DNA of 64,000 nt, taken from assembly GCA_038380795.1 (NCBI GenBank), contig CM076264.1:13762001-13826000 (forward strand), written 5' to 3'. Below the pieces are notes generated by a model, which saw only the letters and a program-made list of their open reading frames with translations, did not search any database and was not told where the DNA came from. Both the position numbers and the translations under genes were made by a program. Shown here one piece after another: positions 11,991 through 25,500 of the stretch. The DNA comes from Pyrocephalus nanus (taxonomy: Eukaryota; Chordata; Aves; Passeriformes; Tyrannidae). The stretch's first letter is position 1; the number at the start of each line of letters is the position of its first letter.

Positions 11991-14900
11991 AAAGTAGTCA
12001 AATTCTAACAATAAATTATTCCTTTTTCATTTAAGGCCAGAGTCAATATTTATTATACAGGTTTTACTATAAAATGGGGTCTTGCAAGGATCTCGACTCT
12101 TTTATACCTGAAGTTCTTGGGAGAAATCTCCCCTAAATGAAGTAGCTCTCTGAAACAAGGAGTATCTTTAAATCCCAAAATCTGCATATGAGTAGAGACT
12201 ATGCTCCTTTGAAAAATTAATTTCCACCTAGCAGAGGGCTCTTGCCTTCAAGCTCAGTGTTCTGAGGCAGCTCCATTGCTCTCCTGTTGGCAAAAGTTAT
12301 TCAATATTCACACAGAAATGGTGTGCCTAATAAGGTTTGGAACTGCATGTCAGGGCCAGGCAACAAAAAGTTAGGGTACATAATGCCAAAGCTTTTTCTT
12401 GGACGTATATTAACCTCCCTAGAGGACATACAAAAGCACCTAAAACATTAGGAAAACTAGCGTCACTGACAGTCATTTGTGATCATGAGTCTTCCAAACG
12501 TTTTTGATCCTCTTCCCATTTTTTACACAGTTGCAATCACTCCATGTGAAAAATAAATCTTTGCCTTTGCAGTGTAAGCATTTATTTCTAGCTCTCTAAG
12601 CTCCTTTCAAAGCTAAGTAAAAACATTATTTGCTTGGTTTTATAGCTGTCCTAAGTGGAGAGATAGGAACCATTTACAAATGAAGCTCTATCAAGGATGT
12701 CAGCATAGCCTTCAACACTTCTTTTCCGCTCTTGGCATTCCAGGAGGCTTCTCTAGTGACCCTTGGCAAGATGTCCAGTTACCTCACTGGAAAACAGGAA
12801 TAATGGAATGGGTTTGACCTTTTCGAAGTAGTATGAACACAGTCCTCGTAAGGCTTACAGAGGATGGAGAATTTCAGTGGAAGAACCCAAGCATGAGTCT
12901 TGAGCCTGGCCCTGTACCTCAGCCCTTTAAGTCTAGTTTGGAATAGAACGGCCATCAGTAATATCCTAGAGGTCTCTTTCAAGTTTCAAAGGTACTTTTG
13001 AAATAGAGGGAGTTGTGGGGTTGTTTTTTTTTTTTTTTTTTTGGTTGTTTGTTTGTTTTTTTAAAGGGATCAGCAGAGCTCAAAATCTCAAGAACAAAAC
13101 CTACATTTTTTCACCAGTTTTGCAAAAATGATCAGACACTTAGCTATAAAAATAACGACAATTCTTAAAAAAATCACTACCCTTGCCCTTTATGGATTCT
13201 TGCCTTTCAATCTGTAGTGGTAAAATTTTCAGGAATACAAAGAAATAGGAAGTGCTTAATAAACAAAGAAAACCAGCAATCTTCAGGCTCTTATTCTGAC
13301 ATAGAATTCTGACATATTCACTCAAATAATGCAAAAGTTTCAAATAACATCTTAATTGCCTATATATTTTATCCCAGAAGTTGAAAATATGACCATGTTC
13401 CTCTTCCTTATGATTATCAAAAGTGAAAATAGAATACGATCCTTTGAATCAAAGTTAATTTTTTGTTGACATACCTAGGACTGACCATGTTGATCAAATC
13501 AAAGGCCCAGGCTGCCAGGTACTTTTCCTCCAGCAGAAGCCAATAGCAAATACCTAAGGAAGTCAATAAGAAGTGTCAAACATGCAGTGACATATTCTCA
13601 GTATAGTCCTATAGTATCTAGTGGTGTGAGATTCAGAGATTATTCTTTTTAAGTAGAGTTACTGCCTGCGTATTTGAAAGTCCCTCAGAGGTTTTTCTCT
13701 CATTAAGTTGCCTGAGTACATTTTCAATATATACAAAAAAGTGAGATTCACAAGATCCTGTAGCAATAAGTATCACAGTCTAATTACAGCTTGGGGGGAA
13801 AAAAAAACCCTTTCATGATCTTTCTAGACTTCAGCTGGCATTCCTCTTTCTGCTAAATCCAGCAGGAAAAAAAAATGAAAAAAATATCCATTGATATTGC
13901 TGTGTGGGAGACTGGTCTCAGAATTACCTAGAATAAAAACAAGAAGTATGTTTTAATTGAAGCCAATCTGTCTTCTCAAAAATCTGGTAAAAGGGATTTA
14001 TGTGGCAAGACTGCAGAATAAGTGAGCTTCTTTTGCAGATAATAGAGGACCAAAACTACAATCAGATAACTTGGGAAACTCACACTAACTTTATTGAAAT
14101 TTTGCTTAAAAAATCTGCTATGCCTTCAGTGCAGACAGGAATTTTGTAACCAACATCATTTTTAAAGCTAAGTATGTGTGTTGGGGAAGGGGATAATAAA
14201 GCTTCCTATAAATGGAAAGCAGTCCGGCTGCAGCCTGAACTGTGGTGTCTTCCCTCCCCATAATCATGGCTTTAATTACTTCATAGGTTAAATTATGCTT
14301 CTCTTCGGAAGAGTTTGGTGTCTACGTGAATCAGGGCATGCATATTTAGATCTACTGTATCCTCTAGTACAGGCTTTTATTCTTGCTTGATGCATGTGGG
14401 CTACTAATTTAGTTTTTCATTGAAGAGGGCCCTTTTTTTATCTGATGCACAATGGCAGTCCAGTTCCAAAATATATAGAACAAGCACACATTAATTGAAT
14501 CTGAGGGCAAGTATACTTCCTCCTTCGACCATATGGACAGGATTTTCCTTTAAAATAAAAAGGCCAAAAAGTGGCTGGAACAATGCCCAAAGGGGAGAAT
14601 AGAGACAGACATTTAAAGGTGAGCTCGCTAGATTTATAATAGCAGGGGACACTCTCATCCCTTCCAGCCAACTACCCAGTTAGCAGCAATGCTTATATTA
14701 CAAGAAAGGCCCCGAAGATTCTTCTTTAGAAAATAATGGCTTCAGCTATTAATACATGGGGGAAGCTGTAGCAATCCACTTCAGATATTGATAATAAATT
14801 ACATTGTTCAGATACGAGATTACGTACTTCAGGCAGGCAAACAGAAAAGCATTTCTTGTGTATCAGTGTTGTTTAGAAAAGCTCCTTGGAAACATTTTAA

Positions 14901-16299
14901 GCAGTTACAGTCCTTACGTCCAAAAGGAATAGCCAAGAGCTTTGAACAAAAATACTGCTCGTCCTTTAAGCATTTGAAGAGCCTGGATAAACAGGAGCTC
15001 AGGGCTCATAGGGAAGGTGCTGTTTCTTACATTACTTGATCCCACTGTTTGTGGGAACAGCTTGTGAAATTATTTTATATGTATCAGGAGACATACAGAA
15101 AACATCAAAATATTGTAACACATAGCAGGGCTTGTTCAGTCAGTGAAAGCCCTCTCATGGTAGCATTAGTACCACCTTTGAGAGGGTCAGCAACCTACCC
15201 ACAAAAAACCCTATCAAGACAAGCAGTGTTGGTCTCAGAATTTTTTAGAGAATTAGCTTGCTCCCATGTGCAAACAGATGTAGGAATTTTGTCATCCAAA
15301 ACATAAAATAAGAAACACAATGGAGGAACGGGAAATAAGTCTGAAAATGCCAAGGCTGATAACTATAAACTCATAAAACATACCATGAACTTGTTTCAAG
15401 AATTACTGTATTTCAGAGTCCTGTGATATTTCAGTTGTCTGGCCGATCTGCTGGTGTTGAGATAAATGGATTCAATGTGTTTACATTTTTCTCAGTCACA
15501 AAGACATTTGTTTGTTTGTTTGTATAGCGATAGCAAACATGCTCATATTACTACAGCTATGGGAGCTGAGAATTGGAGAAGTCCTTAAAAATCATGACCT
15601 TGTGATAAGGTTGTGAGTATTGTCATGAGTGAACTCCAAAGACCTTTCTGAACTGTGTTCAAGTTCCCTCTCTTCTTCCTATTTCTGACTGAGTGTACAG
15701 TACAAGAATTCCCACTGAAGCCTATAGAAGTTAAAATGCCTTTTACTTGAGGAGCTCCATGCTTTGTAGGATCAGAGCATAAGCAAGGCTTACGAATGAA
15801 TACAATCAGAGCTTTTTTTTACTGTACCTTTTTAACTGTATTGCAATCTTTAACACCACCTTTTAAAAAAAAGACAGACTGTAAGAGGATAAGCATAATA
15901 CAGCAAGTTTGAAAAATTCCCTGACTCCCTGGCACCACAGATTCAAGTCTCGGGGTCACTGAACCCTTCACCTTTCTCAGATAGATAAGATGACTACTGC
16001 AATATTTAATACAAGATAAGCCACACAAGCATTTGACTGGATTTGACCTCTCAAACAGCTTACAAACCCAAGAGCTGGTGTAACCTGAACCTCTGCAAGG
16101 ATATTCCTGCATTCTGGCATAACTCTGAGAACTGGGGACTTAGGAAACATCAAATATCATGAGACGTGCTGAAGTTGTTAGCTAGAAACACTGCTGAAGA
16201 CATTTCTTTAGCTGCATCCTCAAGTATCAATGGCAAAAGCTGCCGTTCACCCAGACACGACCACCAGGCTGAGCTCTGGGTGCCCATACACCTGCAAAG
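11991..16299. other. Intergenic, nothing certain
   Basis: Non-coding. The segment around 12756-12812 ('GACCCTTGGCAAG...GGAATAATGG') resembles the minus-strand core and tail of a MIR-type SINE, but weakly. There is a T-run at about 13024-13043 and a short (TTTG)n at about 15507-15522. No convincing exon was found. Confidence 0.55.
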
Positions 16300-16301
16300 C
16301 T

Positions 16302-16585
16302 CTATTCCAGAAGCAGCTGCACATTGGAGATAAAAGGTACATATATAAGAACACCAGACAGCTCTACTAGGTCAGACCAAGGGCCACCTTGCCCAGGGCA
16401 GTGGCCAAGGGCAGATGCCCAGAAAGCAGAGTGATGACAGGGCTGTCTGGTCCTTGTTACAGCATGCATGCTGCCAGAGACTGCTCTGGCCTCTGACAAT
16501 TTACGGTTCAGCCTCCCCTGGAGCCAAGGGTGCTTTCTCCCTGTGTAACATACACTGTAGTGCAGTACCAAGTATGTGTTCATAA
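16302..16585. repeat. Ancient sauropsid interspersed repeat (CR1/SINE-like)
   Basis: The words 'TAAGAACACCAGACAG...ACTAGGTCAGACCAAGGGCC...GCCCAGGGCAGTGGCCAAGGGCAGATGCCCAGAAAGCAG' follow the wording of a very common reptile/archosaur repeat ('tgggtcagaccaatggtccatct...cagtggccaa...agatgc'). The copy is old and partial. I recognise the motif order but cannot give the family name with certainty. Confidence 0.5.
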
Positions 16586-19500
16586 ATCACTTTGCATTCC
16601 CCACCTGCATTGTAACAGCTTCACCCATGACACTTCCAACAACTCCTCATGCGTAATTTGCCTTCTCTTCTGTTTTTCATTTGTTGCTTGGCGTTGAGCT
16701 GATATTTTCACTAATGACATATGATAACCCTGAGATCTTGCTCCTTAGTGACAACAGGCTGATCAGAAACAGCTGTTTGTATAGGAAGCCTGGATAGGTT
16801 CTCTGCTGTCCCAGGTACACCACTTTTGTTTGCATGTAACCTGGAGGCGTGGCAAACACCCTGCACGGTTAGACAGATATAAAAATATAAAGTTGTTTCC
16901 TTCACAAACAGGGAGGAAACCCAAGAGTTAGCTAAGAACATCTGTATCACATGGTTTTGCTGTCCAAGTGGTGGTGTAAGCTCTGATACACCAGAGAAGT
17001 AGGGCAGTAGAAGACACTTGCTACAGGTGGGCAGCAAAGACAGCCACAGGCCTGGTCACACTTCACTAACTCTCCCATTCTCCCTCAACCAGTTGGCCAG
17101 GAGTCCTTAGATTTCTCATACAGCTTCTACACAAGTATTTCTATTCACATGAAATACATACATTTTCAGAGCACATGAACCCTGTCTTCCTGTGTGACAA
17201 GGTTTCTTATGGTGGCTACTGCCACAAAAAACCCCCAAGGCCTGAGGAGAGGTATTTACAGCTTGCCTGACAGCTTAGCTCAGGCTCCAGCCCTTCTGAT
17301 GGCCCAGCAGACATTGTCATTCATATCACTGTGCCACCCAAATCTGCTCTGAAAATATTTGCTCTCTCTTGGTAAGGACACAAATGACTTGTCTACATTT
17401 GAGGCTCCGGCAGCGTTACATGCAGACTAGTAATAGTGGAAAATTCCCAACTGCAGACAATCTAAGACAGACACAAATAATCTACCAAATGTCAACAAAC
17501 TTATGCAAAGCATTCCTGCTTCAGAGGCAGTAATTCCTTATGAAAGTATTTCTATTTCTTCTTTCATACTTTAGGGTGCGCTTCAAGTTCCTCAGAAAGT
17601 CCAGGACAAAGATTCTTGTCTTAACCCAAATGTCCTCTAAATAGCAATAGAATTTTGAAATTGCCCGGAAAATGTCAGAAACCTTGGGATTTTTTTCCCT
17701 TCTATTATGGTATCAGCAGGAACAATAGATGACAAAAATTCAAACTGCATTGTTGGAACTAATATCTTCCTCCTAAATGAGTTTTAAACAAGAAAGGTAC
17801 ATGTCTTGTTTAGCATGCTTTATGCAGGCTTCTGGGGATACCAGGACCACCCCAAACCACTTTGACTAAGAAGAGAAAAACAAAATCACTGCAAAAAAAA
17901 TTTAGGAAAAAATACTAAATGTAAGTTAATGAAGAATTTTGATAGGTTCTTAACACTGCACTTATTTGGTAAAAATTTATCATTTCCACTATAATTGCAT
18001 TTGTCTGTTAGTTTCTGTTCCAATTTGGTCCTAACACAGCACTGTTTGTACCAGCAAGTAGCAGGAAAATATATGTTACTGTTTGTGACTGAGGCTATCT
18101 AATTAAGGACATACTTTTGGTACTGAGAACAAGTACAGTAACAGAACTTTATCTAGCCCACAATTTTTTTTTTTTTAAGAATGGAACCTATGGTATACTA
18201 TAGATCACATCTGGTTATGATGAACTGAAAGAAAATTCTATTCAGGTGTTATTCTTTTTACTAAATGATTTTGATGTGGGCCATCTTTCCTCATTCTGAT
18301 TGAAGTTGCATGAGCTCTTCCATGCCTTATTGCAAGTCGTTTCAAACTTTTTCGTCCAAATCACTTCACATTACACAATTCAACATTTAAAAGATCTGGG
18401 GTCAAACTAATCTATCGCTTTTGTAATATTAACATTGATGCTAACCAGCACCGCCCCAAATCTGAAAACACTTGCCTTAGGCTATGCAAACAAGGCACAA
18501 TTACTTCAGTAGGTTCTATTGTCATATGTGTGGTTTCAGGTTCAGGAATCTGGTGAGTCTTCACCAGCTCTTTGCCTGTGCATCCTGCAGGGGTATATTG
18601 GCTGCAAAATGCTCCTGCAGAGTAAGAGATGAAATCCACAGGCTGGGCAGCTGCTTGCAAGATGGATAAATACAATCAACTTGCCAGAGGTACTTTTCTT
18701 GAGTCAGATTGTTGTGGACTGAAAGACTTGGCAATCTCTGCCTTCAAAAGCAAAGATCCAACGTGGCTAAGATCAGTTCACTCAATCTGACAAAATCAGG
18801 TATTAGGTATTATTTTCATGACAGAGACACTGAGCTGACCTAGATTCAGATGCAAAGGGTATTTATGTGTAAATACATATATTTCATGTATGCAATACAC
18901 CCACACACTTAAATAAAAAAAAAAATTCTAGATAAGGATTCCTTGGCCTTATAGAATTTGCAGAGACCTCTCATTGCCTTCTTCCAAAATACATAGCTCT
19001 GAGTTTAATTGGTTTCATTAATTTTAGCCAAGCAGAGCTTTTCTTTCACTTCTGCTTGGGTGTTTTTTTGAACTGAGCTTCTAGGTAAGCTTTGTTCTAG
19101 CCACGGATCAAACAGTTTAATGCTCTTCTTTCCATGAGCTGCCATCGTATGGATTACTCACCACATTAATTTGGTAGATAAAGTCCAGTAGGGTGACCGA
19201 GTTCCTGTGATAGCAGACAAGGCATTACTGAGTTAATTTCCATTGCACTCCCCTTTTGGAGAGTAGTGAACTCATGTCTGAGCTGATGGTGGGGCAGACT
19301 CCAGCTCTTTCTCCTGTAAACATTTTTCAGATGGCAAGAGAGAATGTTTCAAACTCTTGTGGTTGTGATGGGCCTTCTGACATCAAGGTTTCATTTGGAA
19401 ATCTTTCATGTTAACTCAGTGACTGACATATGAGAATTCTTATTGTGTGGCAATGGGACTTTATATTCTGTGGTGTTATTATCTTTAACTTTTTTTCCTT

Positions 19501-21778
19501 TTGAGCAAGCTGGTTATGGCAATATTAACAAGGTGACAACACCACAGCGCTGTGCCTCTTTTCCATAGATAACTTAGTCTGCCGGCAACAAATGGTATAT
19601 ATTAAAAATAAAGAAGAAATCCACTTTTAAATATTGCCTTAGGATGTTCACCTAAAACAATGTTTGTTTAGATAACTGGAAGATATTAATTTTAATATAG
19701 TGGCAAGATATAAGGAAGTTATGATCATTTGATTTTATAGTAGCTAATGCTAATTGAATATTTCATTGTAGACATGCTATATTTTAATGTAGACATTAAA
19801 TAGACATGTTCTCTGTCCTAAGGTCATAAAACAGAAAGGAAAGATAACTGTGAAGGAGATTTCAAAATTTCAGAGTGACATTTAGGTAAGCAGTTTTTGT
19901 GCATGTTGAATATTTTTGTACCTTTGGAAATTCTGCCTTTCATAAAATAATTGTGACTTTTTTTCAGGTATCTTAACAATAATATAAATTAATTTTATTT
20001 GGGGTTTTCTCATTGAAAAATTAACATATTTTGTTCTGATATAAAAAGCTGGCAAATGTCTCTTGGGACTTCTTGCAAAGATCACTGAAACAAAAGGAAG
20101 CCTTTTGTAAAAACTTCAAGTGGATTTGAGGCCCATAAGAATTACAGCAGCAGAGGTAAGAGTAGGTATCTGTCACTTCTGAATCCTGTTCATACAGTCC
20201 TGCTGATATTGCTCTCTGTAAAGTATAGATGTAATAGAAGGAAAAAGTGCTTGTGTGTAATTCTGCATAGCAAAAGAGTAGTTTTATGGTGAAAAAAGTA
20301 CTGATATGGGGCAAGATAAACACTTCTTGGATCACAGTTACACTTAGCAAAACAAATTTTTACTTTTTCTGGCGCTATGCAACACAATCATAACGAGCAG
20401 AACTCTTGACACCGCCGCTGTAAAACAGCCAAACACACAGACCCTAGTTTTGATAAACGATTGCATTCTATCATCCCAAAAATGGAAGCCATCTCATTCA
20501 TTAGCCCATGAGCTGTCCACTCAGGACACAGCATTGCTGCTGACAAGAGGCACTTCGTGGTACGAGACACAACCCTCTTCTGTCATGGATTTCTTTTATT
20601 ATTGACGGCTCTGTCCGGGTGGCATCGATCAGCACTAGCTCCTCCCTGACCTCAGCCCCACAGCTTGAACAGGAGCTGTGCTTATACTTGATGGCAATCA
20701 CCCTGTCCCTCAAGCAGTTCAAAGGCACATATGAAATATAGCTATTGCTGCCACTGCACTCTGGAAGTGTGGCAATGTAATGCAACACTTTTATGCACCA
20801 GAAACGATTCTATCACTACAAAAAAAAAAAAAATAAAAAAGGTAAAAAAGGTAGCTGCATTTATTCAACATCTAAAATCAATCATCAGCTACCAGGAATG
20901 GATCATGTTTGAAAAGCTATTGCTTATCCCCCTCAGTCTCAACAGTGACTTCACTGTAGGTCTATCTCTAACACGTGTAAGTAAATGGGAGGGTCAGAAT
21001 AAAGAAGTTTAGAGCATCAGCATATTTTTCTTGCTGTGGACATCTGTCCACTAATTGAAACTTCTTTCAAGCTCTCTCAGCAGGCTTTTGGGCTCCATGG
21101 GGATCTACTGCAGCCCTTTCTATTGTACCAGATGCAAAAACATGACTGACACTTCCAGCACATTTTTAATTTAATAAAGCACATAGTTATTAATAATATT
21201 TAATTGTAGAGAATATAATTGAAATTACATTAGCTCTAGAAAAATGCACAAATATAAAACCAGACAACATTTTAGCACTGACACACAGCTACTCCCCTTC
21301 TGTTAGTATGATCAATAGGACACTGACTGATGGGCCTGCACTGGTAGGTTCTCTAGGTACTGCCACACTTGCGCTGTGACTGCTGTTGCAATTTCGATCT
21401 ATACACAAGGGAGGGACTCAAATGATTTTAGAGGGTGCAGAGGGGCTCATTCATTAGTCTGTCCTCATAAAAGCTTTCTCTACTGCAAACACCTAACTGG
21501 CTACACCTATTTTAATGCAATTAAAAGACTGCATAAATCAATGTCACCCCAGGTATTCCCCTTTAGGTACCCACTAATGATCTTAACTCTTAGGAGAGAG
21601 CTTTGCTTTCTTTTCCCTACTGTCAGGTCACTACATCTTGTTGGCCTTCCAGAGGCAGCAGAAGTCCAGTATCCTGGATAGCCCAGTGGCTACAGGTACT
21701 CTCTGGCATCACCAAGCTTTTGTAGCCTTGGCTGCCCCTCAACACACTTGCTTGTCTCCATGCTCCTGGCAGAGCAGG
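16586..21778. other. Intergenic, no gene recognised
   Basis: Mostly AT-rich non-coding sequence with short homopolymers (for example an A-rich run at about 20819-20841). A minus-strand frame at 20501-20788 is the only one with a partly protein-like look. It is described as a finding and not called as a gene. Confidence 0.6.
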
Positions 21779-22331
21779 TGTGCTGGATTTTGCTTGGGTG
21801 GATTAAATTTTTTTCTTTGGGTTTTGGATTTGTGCTGGGAACAGTGTTGATAACACAGAGCTTGATTACTGCTGAGCAGGGCTTACACAGAGTCAAGGCT
21901 TCTGCTTCTCACCCCACCCCACCAGCGAGGAGGCTGGGGGGGCACAAGGAAGGGACACAGCTGGAACAACTGACCCCAAGTGACCCAAGGGATATCCCAT
22001 ACCATATGGTGTTATGGTGTCATAGTCAGCGTATAAAGCTGGGGAAAGAAGGAAGGGAGGGATGTTCAGAGTGATGATGTTTGTCTTCCCAAGCCACCAA
22101 CACACGATGGAGCCCTGCTTTCCTGGGGACAGCCCACCACCTGCCTGCCCATGGGAAGTGTTGAATTCATTGTTTGCACGTGGGGCTTTCGCCTTACCTA
22201 TTAAACTGTTTTTACCTGAACCCATGGATTTTCTCACTCTTAACCTTCCAGTTCTCTCTCCCCTCCCACCAGGAGGGAGAGAGTGAGCGGCTCCGTGGGG
22301 CTTGGTTGGTGGCAGGGGTTAAACCACAACA
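21779..22331 (+). mobile_element. Solo LTR of an avian endogenous retrovirus, 553 bp
   Basis: The segment starts TGTGCTGG and ends CCACAACA, so it has the TG...CA ends of an LTR. It carries a TATAAA at 22,032-22,037 and an ATTAAA polyadenylation signal at 22,200-22,205, in the right order for U3-R-U5 on the plus strand. The word order matches a widespread avian LTR: CACCCCACCCCACCAGCGAGGAGG, then the AAGGGATATCCCATACCATATGG block, then the U5 end with the 'GGAGGGAGAGAGTGAGCGGC' block. No gag, pol or env remnants adjoin it, so it is a solo LTR left by recombination. A clear target-site duplication is not visible (AGCAGG before, ACAGAC after), which suggests an old insertion or slightly different borders. 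Confidence 0.8.
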
Positions 22332-22394
22332 ACAGACAACGCTGACACACCTGCAGCTCGCTGCTGTCCTGCCTCAAAGATCACTGCTACTGTT

Positions 22395-22560
22395 AGTGTA
22401 GCAAAGAGGCCCTGTCGCTGCCTCCAAGTGCTTCACAGTGACAGTATATAAGTCCCATTTTGCACATTTTATAAAAGAGGAAGCTGAATCACAAAATGTT
22501 TAGGTGGCTTATCCAAGATTCAAAGCAGCATCAAAGTGGTAATTCTCATGTAACTCTTTG
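22395..22560 (+). repeat. MIR/CORE-SINE-like ancient repeat
   Basis: The stretch 'CATTTTATAAAAGAGGAAGCTGAATCACAAAATG...GTGGCTTATCCAAG' follows the conserved MIR wording (lower the tail, 'cattttacagatgaggaaactgaggcacagag...gtgacttgcccaag') with many substitutions. It is an ancient copy, about 165 bp, placed just downstream of the solo LTR. Confidence 0.6.
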
Positions 22561-25500
22561 GGAAAGCAGCATATTTCACTGAATCATGTTGCCTCCCAAC
22601 CATAAATAATGATACTTGGATTCAGCATTTTCAGATGTTTTGTCCCTGACTGATGGCTAATGAAATCAATGACTTTTATCCTCCAAAACCTGAAGAGAAA
22701 TAGGGTATATTTCAAGCTTATTTTATGAGTGAACCCACTGTGAAACAGATAACAAGGTGGTGGTTCCTGGGAAACTTTTCATTATAATCTTACATAGGCA
22801 GTTTTCTGGAAACATGCATATAATATTTAAAAATAGAAACTCCAAGGGAACACAGACTGGCAGAATCACAAAAAGGACTAGGTCAAACTCATATATCCTT
22901 GTCCACAGCCAACAGCCCCCCTCGAAAACCCTGTGGGTTTGCACTTAGGCAGGGCAAGGTTGCAGAGGCTTTTGAAGGTGGTCTGTCAGACACAGACAGG
23001 TGGACCCCAAAGTGCACTCCAGGTTTCATCCCTTACCTCTTCACCAACAGCATCCCATTCTGCAGTTCACAGAGGTGAACAAGGGGAAAGGAACAAAGCC
23101 CGTTCTGCACCTTCATAAGGTTTATATTTATCTGAGCATGGTTTCTATTATTGTTTTATAGTCTGGAGAACATCAACAGGAGATAAAGAGGAAATGAATT
23201 ATCTGCAGTGCTGAGCAAACCTTTTTCAGCCCACTGTTGTTCAAATTTGACACCTGACATGGTAAAGTAAAAGAGGTTATGTTGCTCTTCAGCTCAAGAT
23301 GCACCTGTCTGTGGAGTCCTAACATCCCTCATTAAAGGAGGTAGTGTGTGACCTAGCACTGAGGTTAATACTAATGTGTTCCTCTGGAGCCATGACTGTG
23401 GTCCCTCATTACCATCATCCTCTGGATGTTGTTCTAAACACAGGCACCTTAAATGATAAACAGAATCAGCCAGTTACAGACCTCAGAGATAAGTGGCCAG
23501 AATTTTAGATAGCCATCCTTTGAGACAGGCAAGGAGGGCAATTTTTATTTTTTTTTCTTTTGCATTAAGTGTCAGCAGAACTTTAATCCATCTTCATGTG
23601 ATGCCTACAGTTCACAGATAGAGCTACAATGCCTGAAGGAAATAGGTTTTCTTTTCCCATTGTGAGCTGCTGTTTCCAAGGATTGTTTGATGCAAGTCTG
23701 AATGGATCATGCAATCTGAATTTGAAAGGACTATTAACCAGGAAAAATTAACAAAATAGTTAGAAAGGACCAAGCTTGGATGGCCAGTTTTCCAGCTATA
23801 ACCTTTAATTCTCCATAAAGAGAAGGTGCTTTAAAAAGTCAAACATTCTCCCCAGTCTGGTTAATTAAACAGAATGGCGAATGATGCTACATCTGTGGAA
23901 GGAATCCCAGAACAGTTTGGGTGAAAGAAAAAAATTGCAGTTATAACCCAACCCTATTTAAAGAAAAAAAAATATTTAAGCATATGGTATATTATTTCAT
24001 ATACCTTATCCTGTGAGAGTAATGCAAATGTGTAATGGCTCAGAACATACATATAAATAAAAGGAAACTGTGGATGAAATATATTTGTTTTTTCTAAAAA
24101 AGTCTTTTAGAATACTCAGCATACACCTATATATATTTAGGGAGAGAGTGTAAGCATGCTAGCCAAGTCTTGCAACTTTTAAGCCATATTAAGTTTCTTA
24201 TGTAAGACTCAGACTGATTAGTGTAGATTAGTTGGCCACATCTGACTGTCCTGGTCCAGCAAGGATGTTGTCTGATTGCAGGCCAAGAACAAATGAAACA
24301 ATAGGCACTGCCAAGTTAAGATGTCGGCATCAGATTTGCTTGGTATTGTGCTGTCTCTAGAGGTGCAATTTGGGAATGAAATATTCAAAAAAACTAAGCT
24401 TTTGTACAGACAAACCATGTAGTTTATGTTGAAAATAAGCGGCTGCCATCCTACAGATCCTACTGATCAATTATAGGCTCAGGTATAAATTGACTGGCCC
24501 TATCCCTTACTGTCTTAACAGTTGAAGGATAACAAGAATTCAGTATAAGAAGTGATTGAAATTGGCCTATCTCCAATCACTGCCCTTAAACCTGACAGCA
24601 ATCTGTAGGTCCTGGGACAAATCAGAAATCTGTAAGTTGTTACATCAGTCAGCTGTATTCTGTAGTACCCAAACCATGGCTAGGGTTATTAAATAATAAG
24701 CTTTGTTTGTGGAATGTCATTTCTTTTAAGATTCTTTAAGAAATCTCACAATAGCTTTCATAACTTCACACAGCACATGATCTACTGCTGAGCCCTAAAA
24801 AGTAAGTCCTGCTCCTGACTGTACCCTACGCTGTCATGACATCATTTTGCTAATACTTCCAGTGTTAAATCCAAGTGTAGGCTTGAAGAATTAGATCATA
24901 CTTCCTAAGTCTAGTTACACTAGAAGGTATGTCTTGCTTGCCTATGTCCTTGGTTAAATATCTCCTGGCTTTTCAGCAAGGGCAGTTGGCAAAGGGATGT
25001 AGCCCTTATGTTTTCTTTCATCAGAAGGAAATTATGAGTTCCTGGTCCAAAATATAATTATTAAAAAATTGTATTATCATAGCACCTAATGATCCCAGTC
25101 ACAGACCATCACCCTCTTGCACCTGGCACTGGATACGCACACACAGAGGCAAAGAACATTCCCCAGATAGTTTATGATTCAGTTATTAACAAAGATATAA
25201 TAGAGGAATACAGAATGGAAACCCCAACCATGATATTGGTTGATGTAATGCAGTAGATTGAAAAATATTGTTTTGATGGGGCTCTTCTTACATATTTCTA
25301 CCTTCTAAGAGCTGTTAAAAATAGCTAAAATCCCTCAGTTTCTTCCCTAATAATACTTTCCTAGGTGACCATATGCCACAGGGATGCTGCACGATCACAA
25401 ATGGGAAAAATACCAAAGATCATAAGGGGAATGAGTCATGAAGCAGCAAGACATATTCCAAAAATATTTACAAATCCCTAGTTGGAAGAAAAAAAAAGGC

